From positions 1-35,437 of the forward strand of contig CAMCJI010000012.1 of assembly GCA_945874805.1 (NCBI GenBank): DNA of 35,437 nucleotides, given 5' to 3'. Under the pieces are notes generated by a model that was not told the DNA's origin, made no database searches, and was given only the letters and a program-made list of their open reading frames with translations. Below are positions 1 to 9,203 of the stretch, in pieces. This stretch comes from Asaia bogorensis. GTDB lineage: Bacteria > Pseudomonadota > Alphaproteobacteria > Acetobacterales > Acetobacteraceae. Numbering within the stretch: the stretch's first letter is position 1; every line of letters begins with the position of its first letter. Position numbers and translations under genes: made by a program.

Positions 1-567
<567 letters not shown>

Positions 568-571
<4 letters not shown>

Positions 572-1413
572 TTTATCGTGGCTTCGATGCTGGCGCGCAG
601 CTCGGCGGTGATCTCCGGCAGCACGCCGAACCAGGCCTGGAAGGCCGGGCGGGCCTGGTGGAGGAGCATGCCGAGGCCGCCGACCAGGGGATTGCCGCGC
701 GCGGCGGCGGCGGCGAGGAGCGGCGTGGTCAGCGGGTTGTAGACAATGTCGCAGACCAGGGCGGTTTGCGGCAGGGCGTCGAGGGCGATGTCGAGAGGCG
801 GCTGGCCGGTCATGCCCTGGTTGGTGGTGTTGACCAGCAGGGCGGCGCCGGCCAGGGCGGCGTGGCGGTCTGCCCAGTCCAGCACTTCGACCTTGGCGCC
901 GAACTCGGCACGGAGCTGTTCGGCCCGCGCCTTCGTGCGGTTGAGCAGGCGGACGATCGGCGCGCCCTCATCGAGCAGGCTGACGACAACGCTGCGCGCA
1001 CCGCCGCCGGCGCCGAGCACCACCGCCGGGCCGGCATCGCCGCGCCAGTCCGGCTTGCCGTCGCGCAGGTTCTCGATGAAGCCGTAGCCGTCCTTGTTGT
1101 AGCCGGACAGGCTGCCGTCCGGCTCCACCACGATCAGGTTGATCGCCCCCATCCGCTGGCCGACCGGATCGAGCCGGTCGACGATGCGTGCCGCCTCCTC
1201 CTTGTGGGGAATGGTGACGTTGCAGCCGGCGAAGCCGAGGGCCACGAGGCCGCGCAAAGCGGCTTCGAGGCGGCCGGGCTGCACCGGCAGCGGGATGTAG
1301 GCGCCGGGGATGCCGTATTTCGCCAGCCAGTAGCCGTGCAGCTTCGGCGAGCGGGACTGCGCGACCGGCCAGCCCATCACGCCGGCCGCGCGGAAGGGGG
1401 CGGGGGTGCTCAT
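568..1413 (-). CDS. aroE: Shikimate dehydrogenase-like enzyme
   Basis: NADP-dependent interconversion of 3-dehydroshikimate and shikimate, or a related quinate/shikimate-type reaction; 281 aa, usual AroE length. Substrate-site residues are present: S20 and S22 in QSRSPKLH, N65, T67 and catalytic K71 in NVTIPHK, N92, catalytic D108, and a Gln in the C-terminal LLHQARPAF block. The cofactor domain has GAGGGAR (134-140) and NRTKAR (158-163), the basic NADP-type patch. Two changes stand out: the usual NTDG reads NKDG (K107), and the Thr after N92 is Leu. The gene overlaps the SBP gene upstream and the SDR downstream by 4 bases each. Sitting at the end of an import operon, not with aro genes, it may be a catabolic or side-pathway paralogue instead of the biosynthetic enzyme. 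Family certain, pathway inferred. Confidence 0.9.
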
Positions 1414-2558
1414 TTGCCGAGCGGGGGCAGGATTTCGGTGATCACCTGGCGGCCGTCCTTCACTTCCACCAGATAGCTCTCGCGGTTGAGGTCGCCCTTC
1501 GCGTCGAAGGCGACGTCCATCAGGATACTGGGGTGGTCCTTGGCGGAAAGCTGGGCGGTGTGCAGGGCGGCGGCGAAGGCCTTGCGGTCGAACTTGCCGA
1601 GTTTTTCGGTGATCGCCTTGACGAAGTAGACGGCGGTGTAGCCCTTGATGCCGTTGTGGTCGCTGTTCATCTTGTATTCGGCGGCGAACTTGCGGCCGAA
1701 TTCCTGCACCAGCGGGTTCGGCGCATCGACGGACAGGCCGACATGGCCCTTCGCGCCGTTGGCCGCCGCACCGGCGAGTTCGATGACGCGCTGGCTGGTC
1801 AGCACCGTCTCGCCGAAGATCGGCTTGTCGTAGCCGAGCTTGCGCAGGGCGATCAGCAGGCGGGCGCTCTCCTCCTCGTTGGAGTAGGCGAACAGCGCGT
1901 CCGCGCCGGACTTGGCGGCGTTCACCACGGCGGCGGAGAAGTCCATCTGGCCGGGGTCGGTGGAGATGTCGGCTGCGATCTTGATGCCGCGGGCGGTCAG
2001 CTCCTTGGCCATCGTGTCCCGCCCGCCCTTGCCGAAGTCGTTGGCGACCCAGATCATCGCCACGCTGGTGATGCCGGATTTCTTCAGGTATTCGGCCAGC
2101 TTCGGCATGGCGTTAGACTGGCTGAAGGAGGTGCGGAACAGGTATTTCATGCCCTGCTGCGTCAGCGCCGCCGCCTCGCCGCCCATGATCATCGGGATTT
2201 CCGCCTCATCGGCCAGCGCCATCGCGACGTTGACGTCACCGGAGAAGATCGGGCCGAGCATCACGTAGGGATCGGCGTCGATCGCCTTCTGCGCGATGGC
2301 CTTGGCGGTTTGCGGCTGGCTCTGGTTGTCGAGGTGCTGGATGGCGATCTTGCGGCCGAGGATGCCGCCGGATGCGTTGATCTCCTTGATCGCGAGATCG
2401 ACGCCTTTCTGCCACATGCTGCCCGACGTGACGCCGGTGCCGGAGAGTTCGACGTTGTTGATGATCTTGATGTCCTGCGCCTGTGCCACAGCGGGGGCAG
2501 CCACGGGGGCGGCGGCGAGGGCGGCGGCGAGAGCGAGGGCGGTTCGGCGGTTCAGCAT
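1410..2558 (-). CDS. HAAT-family ABC transporter substrate-binding protein
   Basis: Periplasmic receptor of the adjacent branched-chain-amino-acid-type importer; 382 aa. Residues 1 to about 28 form an export signal (MLNRRTALALAAALAAAP... ending AVAQAQD) with an Arg-Arg pair. The mature part starts IKIINNVELSGTG and has the Peripla_BP_6 (LivJ-like) layout: GVDLAIKEINASGGILG, an IGPIFSGDV-type middle and a C-terminal RESYLVEVKDGR. An AGGGAGA Shine-Dalgarno-like stretch lies just before the ATG. It is encoded after the four transporter genes with a 43-base gap after livF, and its TGA overlaps the aroE-like ATG. Ligand unknown: this family binds amino acids, amides, aromatic acids and other small acids. 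The enzymes downstream favour a cyclic hydroxy-acid, which is inference. Confidence 0.92.
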   Translation of the reverse strand: MLNRRTALALAAALAAAPVAAPAVAQAQDIKIINNVELSGTGVTSGSMWQKGVDLAIKEINASGGILGRKIAIQHLDNQSQPQTAKAIAQKAIDADPYVMLGPIFSGDVNVAMALADEAEIPMIMGGEAAALTQQGMKYLFRTSFSQSNAMPKLAEYLKKSGITSVAMIWVANDFGKGGRDTMAKELTARGIKIAADISTDPGQMDFSAAVVNAAKSGADALFAYSNEEESARLLIALRKLGYDKPIFGETVLTSQRVIELAGAAANGAKGHVGLSVDAPNPLVQEFGRKFAAEYKMNSDHNGIKGYTAVYFVKAITEKLGKFDRKAFAAALHTAQLSAKDHPSILMDVAFDAKGDLNRESYLVEVKDGRQVITEILPPLGK

Positions 2559-2601
2559 GGCGGGGTCTCCCTGAAGGCGCTCTGGTGGCGCAATGAAGCG
2601 G

Positions 2602-3333
2602 TTATACAGGCGTTGCGGCGTGTTTGCCCAGGAACACGCGGTTGAGGTCGGGGCTGGCGAGGAGGTCGGCGGCGGTGCTGTCGAGCATGGTGCGGCCGGC
2701 CTCCAGCAGCAGCACGCGATCGGCGACGGTCAGCGCGCTGCGGACGTTCTGTTCGACCATCAGGATGGTCACGCCGTCATCGGCGAGCGCCCGCAGCAGG
2801 GCAAACACCTGTTTGGCGATGATGGGCGACAGGCCGATGGAGGGCTCGTCGATCAGCAGCACGCGCGGGCGCAGCAGCAGCGCGCGGGCGACTTCCAGCT
2901 GCTTCTGCTCGCCGCCCGAGAGGGTGGAGGCCTGGGCATCGATGCGGGTGCGCAGATGCGGGAAGCGGGCGACCACCTCCTCGATCCGGCCGGGGCGCTC
3001 GGCCTTGGGTAGGGTGACGGCGCCGAGTTCGAGGTTGTGGAACACCGAGAGCGAGGGGAACAGGTTGCGCCCCTGCGGCACGAAGCAGACGCCGCGCGCC
3101 AGCATCGCCGCCGGGTCGAGGCCGCCGACCGCAGCACCATCCAGCGTCATCTGGCCGGCGGTGGGTTTCAGCAGGCCGAAAAAGGCCTTGAGCGCGGTGG
3201 ATTTGCCGGCGCCGTTCGGGCCGATCAGCAGGGTGATCTCGCCTGCCCTGGCGTCGAGATCGAGGCCGTTGAGGATGGTGAGCGCGCCGTAGCCGGCGAC
3301 GACGCCCTGCATGCGGATGACGGGGTCAGGCAC
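2602..3333 (-). CDS. livF: HAAT ABC transporter ATP-binding protein, LivF type
   Basis: One of the two cytoplasmic ATPases driving the HAAT importer; 243 aa from the chosen start. Visible motifs are Walker A GPNGAGKS, signature LSGGEQKQL, Walker B LLIDEPSIGLSP and switch region ILMVEQNV, where Gln replaces the usual His as is common in LivF proteins. The longer frame upstream adds a proline/arginine-rich stretch unlike the family. I chose the GTG at 3333, which gives VPDPVIRMQGVVAGYG and overlaps the end of livG by 8 bases; an ATG at 3312 would cut into the first beta strand. It is followed after 43 bases by the binding-protein gene. Confidence is high for function and moderate for the exact start. 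Confidence 0.92.
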   Translation of the reverse strand: MPDPVIRMQGVVAGYGALTILNGLDLDARAGEITLLIGPNGAGKSTALKAFFGLLKPTAGQMTLDGAAVGGLDPAAMLARGVCFVPQGRNLFPSLSVFHNLELGAVTLPKAERPGRIEEVVARFPHLRTRIDAQASTLSGGEQKQLEVARALLLRPRVLLIDEPSIGLSPIIAKQVFALLRALADDGVTILMVEQNVRSALTVADRVLLLEAGRTMLDSTAADLLASPDLNRVFLGKHAATPV

Positions 3334-4066
3334 CGAGATAGGCCTCCAGCACGGCCGGATCGGCCTGCACGGCGGCCGGCTTGCCATCCGCCAGCACCCG
3401 GCCCTGGGCCATGCAGACGACGCGCGAGCACAGGCGCATCACGAAATCCATGTTGTGTTCGATGACGATGAAGGTGCCGCCCTGGGCGCGGTTGACGGCG
3501 CGCAGCAGCTCCATCAGCTCATCGATCACCGCGGGGTTCACGCCGGCGCAGGGCTCGTCCAGCAGCACCAGCCGCGGGCGAGACATGAAGGCCATGGCGA
3601 TATCGACGAGCTTCTGCTGGCCGTAGGAGAGGCTGCCGGCGCGCAGGGCGGCCACGCGGGTGAGGCGGAAGAGGGTGATGATCTCCTCGGCCTGGGAGGA
3701 GAGCCCGGCATCGGGGCGGGCGAACAGGCGGCTCGCTGCCGAGCCTGCGAATTCCTGGCCGGCGGCGATCAGGTTGTCGCGCACCGACAGGCCGCCGAAG
3801 ACCTGCAACGTCTGGAAGGTGCGGCCGATGCCCATGCGCGCGAGGCGCAGCGGCGGCAGGCCGGTGACGTCGGCGCCGGCGAACATCACCCGCCCGGCGG
3901 TGGGCTTCACCTGGCCGAGGATGGTGTTGAACAGCGTGGTCTTGCCGCTGCCGTTCGGGCCGATGACGCCGAGGATCTCGCCGGCCTCGACGCTGAAGCT
4001 CACGCCGTCCACCGCGCGGATGGCGCCGTAGCTTTTGGCGATGTCGTGGATGGCAAGAAGCGTCAT
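3326..4066 (-). CDS. livG: HAAT ABC transporter ATP-binding protein, LivG type
   Basis: Second ATPase of the same importer; 246 aa starting MTLLAIHDIAKSYGAIRAV. It contains Walker A GPNGSGKTT, the LivG-type signature LSYGQQKLVDIA, Walker B LVLLDEPCAGVNP and the H-loop IVIEHNMDF. The ATG at 4066 overlaps the livM stop (ATGA). An open frame continues further upstream but is only the shadow of livM in another frame and has no ABC homology. LivG proteins pair with LivF to form the ATPase heterodimer under LivH/LivM. Confidence 0.93.
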   Translation of the reverse strand: MTLLAIHDIAKSYGAIRAVDGVSFSVEAGEILGVIGPNGSGKTTLFNTILGQVKPTAGRVMFAGADVTGLPPLRLARMGIGRTFQTLQVFGGLSVRDNLIAAGQEFAGSAASRLFARPDAGLSSQAEEIITLFRLTRVAALRAGSLSYGQQKLVDIAMAFMSRPRLVLLDEPCAGVNPAVIDELMELLRAVNRAQGGTFIVIEHNMDFVMRLCSRVVCMAQGRVLADGKPAAVQADPAVLEAYLGA

Positions 4067-4983
4067 TTGCGGAAGCGCTCGGGAAGGCTCAGCAGCCCGC
4101 CGGGCAGCCAGATCATCATCGCCACGATCATCAGCCCGAAGACGGCGAGGTACCAGTCCTGGGCGAAGCGCAGCCACTCCGGCAACAACACGATGATGAC
4201 GCCGCCGAGCACCGGGCCGAAGAAGCGCCCGGCGCCGCCGGCGATGACCATCAGCAGCATCGACAGGGAGTTCGCCACGCCGAAGGGCGCGGGATCGACG
4301 AACTGGACGAGGCAGGCGAAGAAGGCGCCGGCCACCCCGGCATAAGCGCCGCCGATGGCGAAGGCCATGAGCGTGTAGAAGGTGGTGTTGATGCCCACGC
4401 TCTCGGCGCGGATCGGGTTGTCGCGCAGGGCGGCGAAGGCGCGGCCCCAGGGCGAGCGGAGCAGCCAGGCCATCAGCAAGCCCATCACCACCAGGGCGAA
4501 CAGGGTCAGGTGGTAGAAATCGAGCGCGCGGTTGAAACGCCAGCCGAGGATGGTCGGGCGGGGGATGTGGTTCAGCCCGAAGGTGCCGCCCGTGAGCCAC
4601 TCCTCGTTGCGGGCGACGAGGAAGACCAGCATGTTGAAGCCGAGGGTGGCGAAGGCGAGGTAGTGGTGCTGCACCCGCAGCGCGGGAAAGCCGAGCATGA
4701 GCCCGACGATGAAGCACAGGGCGGCGGCGGCGGGCAGCACCGTCATGAACGGCAGCCCCGCCTTCATCATGATGGCGCTGGTATAGGCGCCGATGCCCAG
4801 GAAGGCGGCCTGGCCGAGCGAGATCTGCCCGGCATAGCCCACCGTCAGGTTCAGCCCCAGCCCGGCCATCACATAGACGCACCAGAGCCCGGCCAGATAG
4901 ACGCCGTAGCTTTTCATCTGCGTGGGTGCGAAGGCAACGACCGCTATGGCGACCGCGAGGACCACCCAGCGCCAGGCGGTCAT
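4063..4983 (-). CDS. livM: HAAT ABC transporter permease, LivM type
   Basis: Inner-membrane permease subunit of the importer; 306 aa with about 8-10 hydrophobic segments, the first at residues 5-20. Family-typical stretches are LGLNLTVGYAGQISLGQAAFLGIGAY, the EAA-like coupling region SPWGRAFAALRDNPIRAESVGIN and the C-terminal GRFFGPVLGGVII block (quoted in parts). The start ATG overlaps the livH stop (ATGA) and its own stop overlaps the livG start, so the permease and ATPase genes are translationally chained. Confidence 0.94.
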   Translation of the reverse strand: MTAWRWVVLAVAIAVVAFAPTQMKSYGVYLAGLWCVYVMAGLGLNLTVGYAGQISLGQAAFLGIGAYTSAIMMKAGLPFMTVLPAAAALCFIVGLMLGFPALRVQHHYLAFATLGFNMLVFLVARNEEWLTGGTFGLNHIPRPTILGWRFNRALDFYHLTLFALVVMGLLMAWLLRSPWGRAFAALRDNPIRAESVGINTTFYTLMAFAIGGAYAGVAGAFFACLVQFVDPAPFGVANSLSMLLMVIAGGAGRFFGPVLGGVIIVLLPEWLRFAQDWYLAVFGLMIVAMMIWLPGGLLSLPERFRK

Positions 4984-5855
4984 ACCTTACGCTCCTCAAC
5001 GCGCCCCAGCAGGCCCTCCGGCTTGAACAGGATGACCAGCAGGAACAGGGCCAGCGCCACGCCCTCCTTGTAGCCGGACGAGATATAGGCGCCGACGAGG
5101 TTCTCCATGATGCCGACGATCAGCCCGCCGAGCAGCGCGCCGCGCGAATTGTTGAAGCCGCCGATGATGGCGGCATAGAAGGCCTTGGCGCCGATGGTGT
5201 CGCCCATGTCGAACTTCACGAGATACACCGGCGCGATCAGCAGCGCGGCGACGGCAGCGAGGCCCGCGTTGATCAGGAAGGCGTAGAGCACCATCCGGTC
5301 CGCATTGATGCCCAGCACCCGGGCGGCATCGCGGTTCTGCGCGACGGCCTGCATGGCGCGGCCGGTCAGGGTGCCGCCGAGGAAGCGTTGCAGGGCCAGT
5401 ACGATGAGGATGGCCACCACCACCGTGCCGATATCGGCGATGGACACCCGCAGCCCGGCGATCACCAGCAGTTCCTCGGAGAAGATGCCGGGCAGGGTGA
5501 ACACCTGGGCGCTGGCCGTGCCCTTCGTGGCGTTCTTTATCGCGATGGACAGGCCGAGCGTGGCGATCACCAGCGGGATGACGCCGTGGCCGATCATGGG
5601 ATCGACGATCGTCCGCTTGAAGCCCCAGCCGAGCGCCAGCAGCGCCACCCCCATCGCCAGCAGGAAGGCCAGCGGCAGCGGCAGGCCCATCGAGATGCCG
5701 AACAGCATGAAGAAGGCGGGCAGCATCACCATCTCGCCGAGCGCGAAGTTGATGGTGCCGGATGCCTGCCACAGCAGCGTGAAGCCGAGGGCCGCCAGGG
5801 CATAGCAGCCGCCGGTCGCGGTGCCGGCCACGACGAGTTGCAGGAAATCGGTCAC
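4980..5855 (-). CDS. livH: HAAT ABC transporter permease, LivH type
   Basis: First gene of the minus-strand operon and partner permease of LivM; 291 aa. The start codon is GTG (5855), giving MTDFLQLVVAGTATGGCYAL, a characteristic LivH N-terminus. An AGGGAC stretch about ten bases upstream is a possible ribosome-binding site. Other family features are GTINFALGEMVML, the coupling segment GRAMQAVAQNRDAARVLGIN, and GGFNNSRGALLGGLIVGIMENL near the C-terminus. It begins 161 bases from the divergently transcribed family 5 binding-protein gene, so the operon promoter probably lies in that gap. Confidence 0.94.
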   Translation of the reverse strand: MTDFLQLVVAGTATGGCYALAALGFTLLWQASGTINFALGEMVMLPAFFMLFGISMGLPLPLAFLLAMGVALLALGWGFKRTIVDPMIGHGVIPLVIATLGLSIAIKNATKGTASAQVFTLPGIFSEELLVIAGLRVSIADIGTVVVAILIVLALQRFLGGTLTGRAMQAVAQNRDAARVLGINADRMVLYAFLINAGLAAVAALLIAPVYLVKFDMGDTIGAKAFYAAIIGGFNNSRGALLGGLIVGIMENLVGAYISSGYKEGVALALFLLVILFKPEGLLGRVEERKV

Positions 5856-6016
5856 GCGTGCGGTTCTGTCCCTGGAGTTTCCCTCGGGTGCGGCCCTACA
5901 GCAGCAAGGCGCCCACGGTCAAATCGCATCGATCGCCGCTTGCGTGCCGTGTCGAGGTGACCCTAGGCTTCGACCTCAACGCCCGCATGCAGAGATGGGC
6001 GGACAAGGAGGTTCCT
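5856..6016. promoter_or_regulatory. Divergent intergenic region, likely promoters for livH operon and SBP gene
   Basis: 161-base gap between divergent starts. The right end holds a strong Shine-Dalgarno AAGGAGG at 6005-6011, five bases before the GTG at 6017. An imperfect dyad GAGGT...ACCTC flanks CCCTAGG around 5955-5980, and CGCATCGATCGCCG near 5927 is partly palindromic. I could not identify convincing -35/-10 boxes. The promoter role is inferred from the divergent layout only. Confidence 0.4.
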
Positions 6017-7624
6017 GTGCGCGATCCGTTCCGCTCCCTGCTTGCTGCTGCCCTGCTGTTGGCAGCCCCCCTGGTTGTATCTGACGCCCAGGCCCAGTCC
6101 GACCCGAAGATCCTGCGCGCCGTCATCACCGGCGAATTGCGCAGCATCGACCCCGTCTGGACCACGGCGGTGCAGACCCGCTACCACTCCTTCATGGTGT
6201 ACGACACCCTGTTCGGCCTGGATGCCGAGCAGGCGATCAAGCCGCAGATGGTCGAAAGCTGGACCGTCTCGCCCGACAATCTCGTCTATACGTTCACCTT
6301 GCGCGACGGGCTGAAGTTCAGCGACGGCGCGCCGGTGACGGCGGAGGATGTCGTCGTCTCCTGGAAGCGCTGGGCGGAGCGGGACGGGGCAGGGCAGATG
6401 ACCCTGCTGTTCCTCGCCTCGCTCGAGGCGCTCGATGCCAAGACCTTCCGCGCCAGGTTGAAGGAACCCTTCGGCCAGCTGATGTTCGCGCTTGCCAAGC
6501 CCATGGCGATGCCGCTGTTCATCATGCCCGCCCGGGTGCAGCGGGGCGTCTCCGGCAGCGAGCAGATCAAGGATGGCACCGGTTCCGGCCCCTTCATCAT
6601 GAAGACCGACGAGTGGGTGGCCGGCAGCAAGACCGTCTATGTGAAGAACCCCGGCTACGTGCCGCGCAGCGAGCCTGCCAGCGGTATCGCCGGGGGCAAG
6701 CGGGTGCTGGTCGATCGGGTGGAATGGCTGGTGATCCCCGATGCCGCCACCCAGTCCGCCGCCTTGCAGCGCGGCGAGGTGGATTTCGTCGAATCCCCCG
6801 CGGCCGACCTTGTGCCCAGCCTGCGCCGCGCCGGCGGCATCGCGGTGGAGCCGCTGTGGGGCACCGGCACCCAGGGCACGCTGCGCATCAACCACACCAA
6901 TCCGCCGTTCGACAATCCGGCCGCCCGGCTGGCGATGCACAACTTCGTGCTGCAGCCGGACATGATCCTGGCGGTCACCGGTGATGCCAAGTTCGGCCAG
7001 GTCTGCGGCGCCCTGCTGATCTGCGGCTCGCCGAACGGCAGCGAACACGGCGCCGACCTGCTCATCTCGAAAGACCCCCCCGAGGTGCGGATCAAGCGGG
7101 GCGTGGAGATGCTCAAGGCGGCGGGCTACAAGGGCGAGAAGCTGATCTTCCTTGACCCGCAGGACCAGCCGATCATGCACGGCGCCACCCAGGTGATGGT
7201 GGATGCGATGCGCAGGGGCGGGCTGAACGTCGATATGCAGACGATGGACTGGGCCACCCTGATCACCCGCCGGACCGTGAAGGGGCCGGCCGCCAATGGC
7301 TGGCACCTGTTCATGACCACCGGCGGCCCGCTCGGCCCCTCCAACCCCGCTTTCCACATCCAGATGTCCGGCGGCTGCGACAAGGCCTTCTTCGGCTGGC
7401 CTTGCGACGAGGAGATCGACCGCCTGCGCGCCGCCTGGGTGCGCGAGACCAATCCAGTGAAGGCGCGCTGGCTGGCCGAGAACATCCAGCTCCGCGGCAT
7501 GCAGATCGGCGTCTATATGCCCTTCGGCCAGTACCTCTCGCCGGCCGCCTGGCGTGACAGCCTGGCCGGGCTGCTGCGGGTGCCGGAGACCATCGTGTTC
7601 TGGAACATCGCAAAGACCAAATGA
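6017..7624 (+). CDS. Family 5 ABC transporter substrate-binding protein (peptide/opine/nickel type)
   Basis: Periplasmic binding protein of the DppA/OppA class; 535 aa. I chose the GTG at 6017 because a near-perfect Shine-Dalgarno AAGGAGG lies five bases upstream and translation from there gives a clean signal peptide (FRSLLAAALLLAAPLVVSDAQAQ, cleavage near AQA/QS). The longer frame from 5858 would bury the signal behind about 50 unrelated residues. Family 5 features are SIDPVWTTAVQTRYHSFMV, VYDTLFGLDA, YTFTLRDGLKFSDGAPVTAEDVV (quoted in parts), GTGSGPF and YMPFGQYLSP. Its stop overlaps the next start (ATGA at 7621-7624), tying it to the M81 peptidase. No permease or ATPase genes of the Dpp type are nearby, so it must use a distant transporter or act alone. 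Confidence 0.92.
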   Translation: MRDPFRSLLAAALLLAAPLVVSDAQAQSDPKILRAVITGELRSIDPVWTTAVQTRYHSFMVYDTLFGLDAEQAIKPQMVESWTVSPDNLVYTFTLRDGLKFSDGAPVTAEDVVVSWKRWAERDGAGQMTLLFLASLEALDAKTFRARLKEPFGQLMFALAKPMAMPLFIMPARVQRGVSGSEQIKDGTGSGPFIMKTDEWVAGSKTVYVKNPGYVPRSEPASGIAGGKRVLVDRVEWLVIPDAATQSAALQRGEVDFVESPAADLVPSLRRAGGIAVEPLWGTGTQGTLRINHTNPPFDNPAARLAMHNFVLQPDMILAVTGDAKFGQVCGALLICGSPNGSEHGADLLISKDPPEVRIKRGVEMLKAAGYKGEKLIFLDPQDQPIMHGATQVMVDAMRRGGLNVDMQTMDWATLITRRTVKGPAANGWHLFMTTGGPLGPSNPAFHIQMSGGCDKAFFGWPCDEEIDRLRAAWVRETNPVKARWLAENIQLRGMQIGVYMPFGQYLSPAAWRDSLAGLLRVPETIVFWNIAKTK

Positions 7625-9072
7625 CCATGCGCATCTTCGCCTGCAGCCTGGGGACGGAGACCAACACCTTCGCCCCCATCCCCACCGACCTGCGTGCCTT
7701 CAAGGTGTTTCCGCCCGGCACGCACCCGGCCACGCCGACTTTGTGCTCCGCGCCCATCGTGGCGGCGCGCGAGGCGGCGGCGGCCGAGGGGCACACGCTG
7801 ATCGAGGGCACGGCGGCCTGGGCGGAGCCGGCGGGGATCGTCGGCCGCGCGGCCTATGAGACACTGCGCGCGACGATCCTGGGGGAGCTGGCGGCGGCGA
7901 TGCCGGTCGATGTCATCCTGTTCGGCCTGCACGGCTGCATGGTGGCGCACGGCTACGACGACTGCGAGGGCGACCTGATGGCGCATGCCCGTGCCATGGC
8001 GCCAGCTGCGGTGATTGGCGCGGAGCTGGATCTGCACGCGCATCTGTCGGACGCGATGGTGGCGGCGGCGGATGTGATCGTCGCCTTCAAGGAGTTTCCG
8101 CACACCGACTTCATGGCCCGCGCCCGCGACCTCGTCTCGCTGTGCCTGCGCCAGGCGAAGGGGGAGATCCGCCTGACCGGGGCGGTGTTCGACTGCCGGG
8201 TGGTCGGCGGCTACATGACCAGCCGCGAGCCTGGCCGCAGCTTCGTGGACCGGCTGATGGCGATGGAGGAGCGGGAGGGCGTGCTCTCGGCCACCGTCAT
8301 CCACGGCTTCCAGGCAGCGGATGTGTACGACGTCGGCACGAAGGTGCTCGTCTATACCGACAACAATCCCGCCCAGGCAGCGGTGCTGGCAGAGCGGCTA
8401 GGGCGGGAGGTGCTGTCCTGGGGCAAAGGCGGCGTGCCGGTGCATCTCAAGACCGCCGAGGCGGTGGCGGATGCGATCGCGACGCCCGGCCAGCCGGTGG
8501 TGCTGGCCGACCGCTGGGACAATCCGGGCGGCGGCGTTGCTGGGGACAGCACCTTCCTGATCGCCGAGCTGCTGAAGTTCCCCGAGGTTCCCGCCGCCGT
8601 CGGCGCGCTGTGGGACCCGGTGGCGGTGGCCTTCTGTATCGCTGCCGGGCCGGGGGCGGAGATGCCGCTGCGCTTCGGCGGCAAGGCGGCGGCCACCTCC
8701 GGCCAGCCGATCGATGCCGTGGTGCAGGTGCGCGCGACCACGGATGATCTGGTGATCCCGTTCGAGCAGAGCAGCGTCTCCCTCGGGGCGGCGGCGGCGA
8801 TCAGCATCGGCACGCTGGACGTGGTGCTGGCGAGCGGTCGGGCGCAGACCTTCTCGCCGGCGGTGTTTGAATTGCTGGGGATCGCACTGGCGGAGAAGAA
8901 GATCGTGGTGGTGAAAAGCTCCAACCACTTCCACGCGGCATTTGCACCGATTGCCGCGAAGATCACCTACGTGGATTGCGGCGGCCCCTACCCGCCCGAC
9001 CCGGCGAAGATCCCCTACACCAAGATCAGGCGGCCGATCGCGCCGCTGGACGCGAACCCGCTGCTGGGGTGA
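7621..9072 (+). CDS. M81 family metallopeptidase (MlrC/microcystinase C-like)
   Basis: Zinc metallopeptidase-family protein, 483 aa, the usual length of the MlrC family (N-terminal DUF1485-type and C-terminal MlrC domains). Likely metal-site motifs are DLHAHLS (D137, H139) and KEFPHTD (H161, D163). Other family blocks are the N-terminal GTETNTFAP, LHGCM (H104), DNPGGGVAGD with DSTFL, and the C-terminal KSSNHFHAAFAP. MlrC itself degrades linearised microcystin and its tetrapeptide, but most relatives have unknown substrates. A link to cyanotoxins should not be assumed. It is co-translated with the family 5 binding protein upstream, which fits uptake then hydrolysis of a small peptide or amide. 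No signal peptide is visible, so it is probably cytoplasmic. Confidence 0.9.
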   Translation: MTMRIFACSLGTETNTFAPIPTDLRAFKVFPPGTHPATPTLCSAPIVAAREAAAAEGHTLIEGTAAWAEPAGIVGRAAYETLRATILGELAAAMPVDVILFGLHGCMVAHGYDDCEGDLMAHARAMAPAAVIGAELDLHAHLSDAMVAAADVIVAFKEFPHTDFMARARDLVSLCLRQAKGEIRLTGAVFDCRVVGGYMTSREPGRSFVDRLMAMEEREGVLSATVIHGFQAADVYDVGTKVLVYTDNNPAQAAVLAERLGREVLSWGKGGVPVHLKTAEAVADAIATPGQPVVLADRWDNPGGGVAGDSTFLIAELLKFPEVPAAVGALWDPVAVAFCIAAGPGAEMPLRFGGKAAATSGQPIDAVVQVRATTDDLVIPFEQSSVSLGAAAAISIGTLDVVLASGRAQTFSPAVFELLGIALAEKKIVVVKSSNHFHAAFAPIAAKITYVDCGGPYPPDPAKIPYTKIRRPIAPLDANPLLG

Positions 9073-9118
9073 CCAGGTGGATTCGCACATTCCGCCTCGC
9101 CTCCGCCAAAGACAGGCG

Positions 9119-9142
9119 ATCCGGATTGCGGGGCAATCCGAT
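9119..9142 (+). terminator. Stem-loop between the M81 and family 1 SBP genes
   Basis: GGATTGC (9123-9129) and GCAATCC (9133-9139) form a perfect 7-bp stem with a GGG loop, extended by ATC/GAT at the base with one bulged C. There is no T-run behind it. The rest of the 131-base gap (9073-9203) has a CCGCGG...CCGCGG dyad near 9165-9182 and an AAGGGG ribosome-binding site before 9204. It could terminate the SBP-M81 transcript or be an operator for the gene that follows. Confidence 0.4.
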
Positions 9143-9203
9143 CCCGCGTTACGCTGCCTAGCAAGCCGCGGCCGAGACCGCGGCACAGACAAGGGGAAAC
9201 ACC

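Noticed and set aside
5858-6016. Longer N-terminus for the family 5 binding protein
   Set aside because: The extra residues have no signal or homology, and the strong Shine-Dalgarno site with a clean signal peptide supports GTG 6017.
7621-9072. Assigning a microcystin-degradation (mlr) locus from the MlrC-like protein
   Set aside because: No mlrA, mlrB or mlrD homologue is present nearby, and most M81 proteins are not known to act on microcystin.
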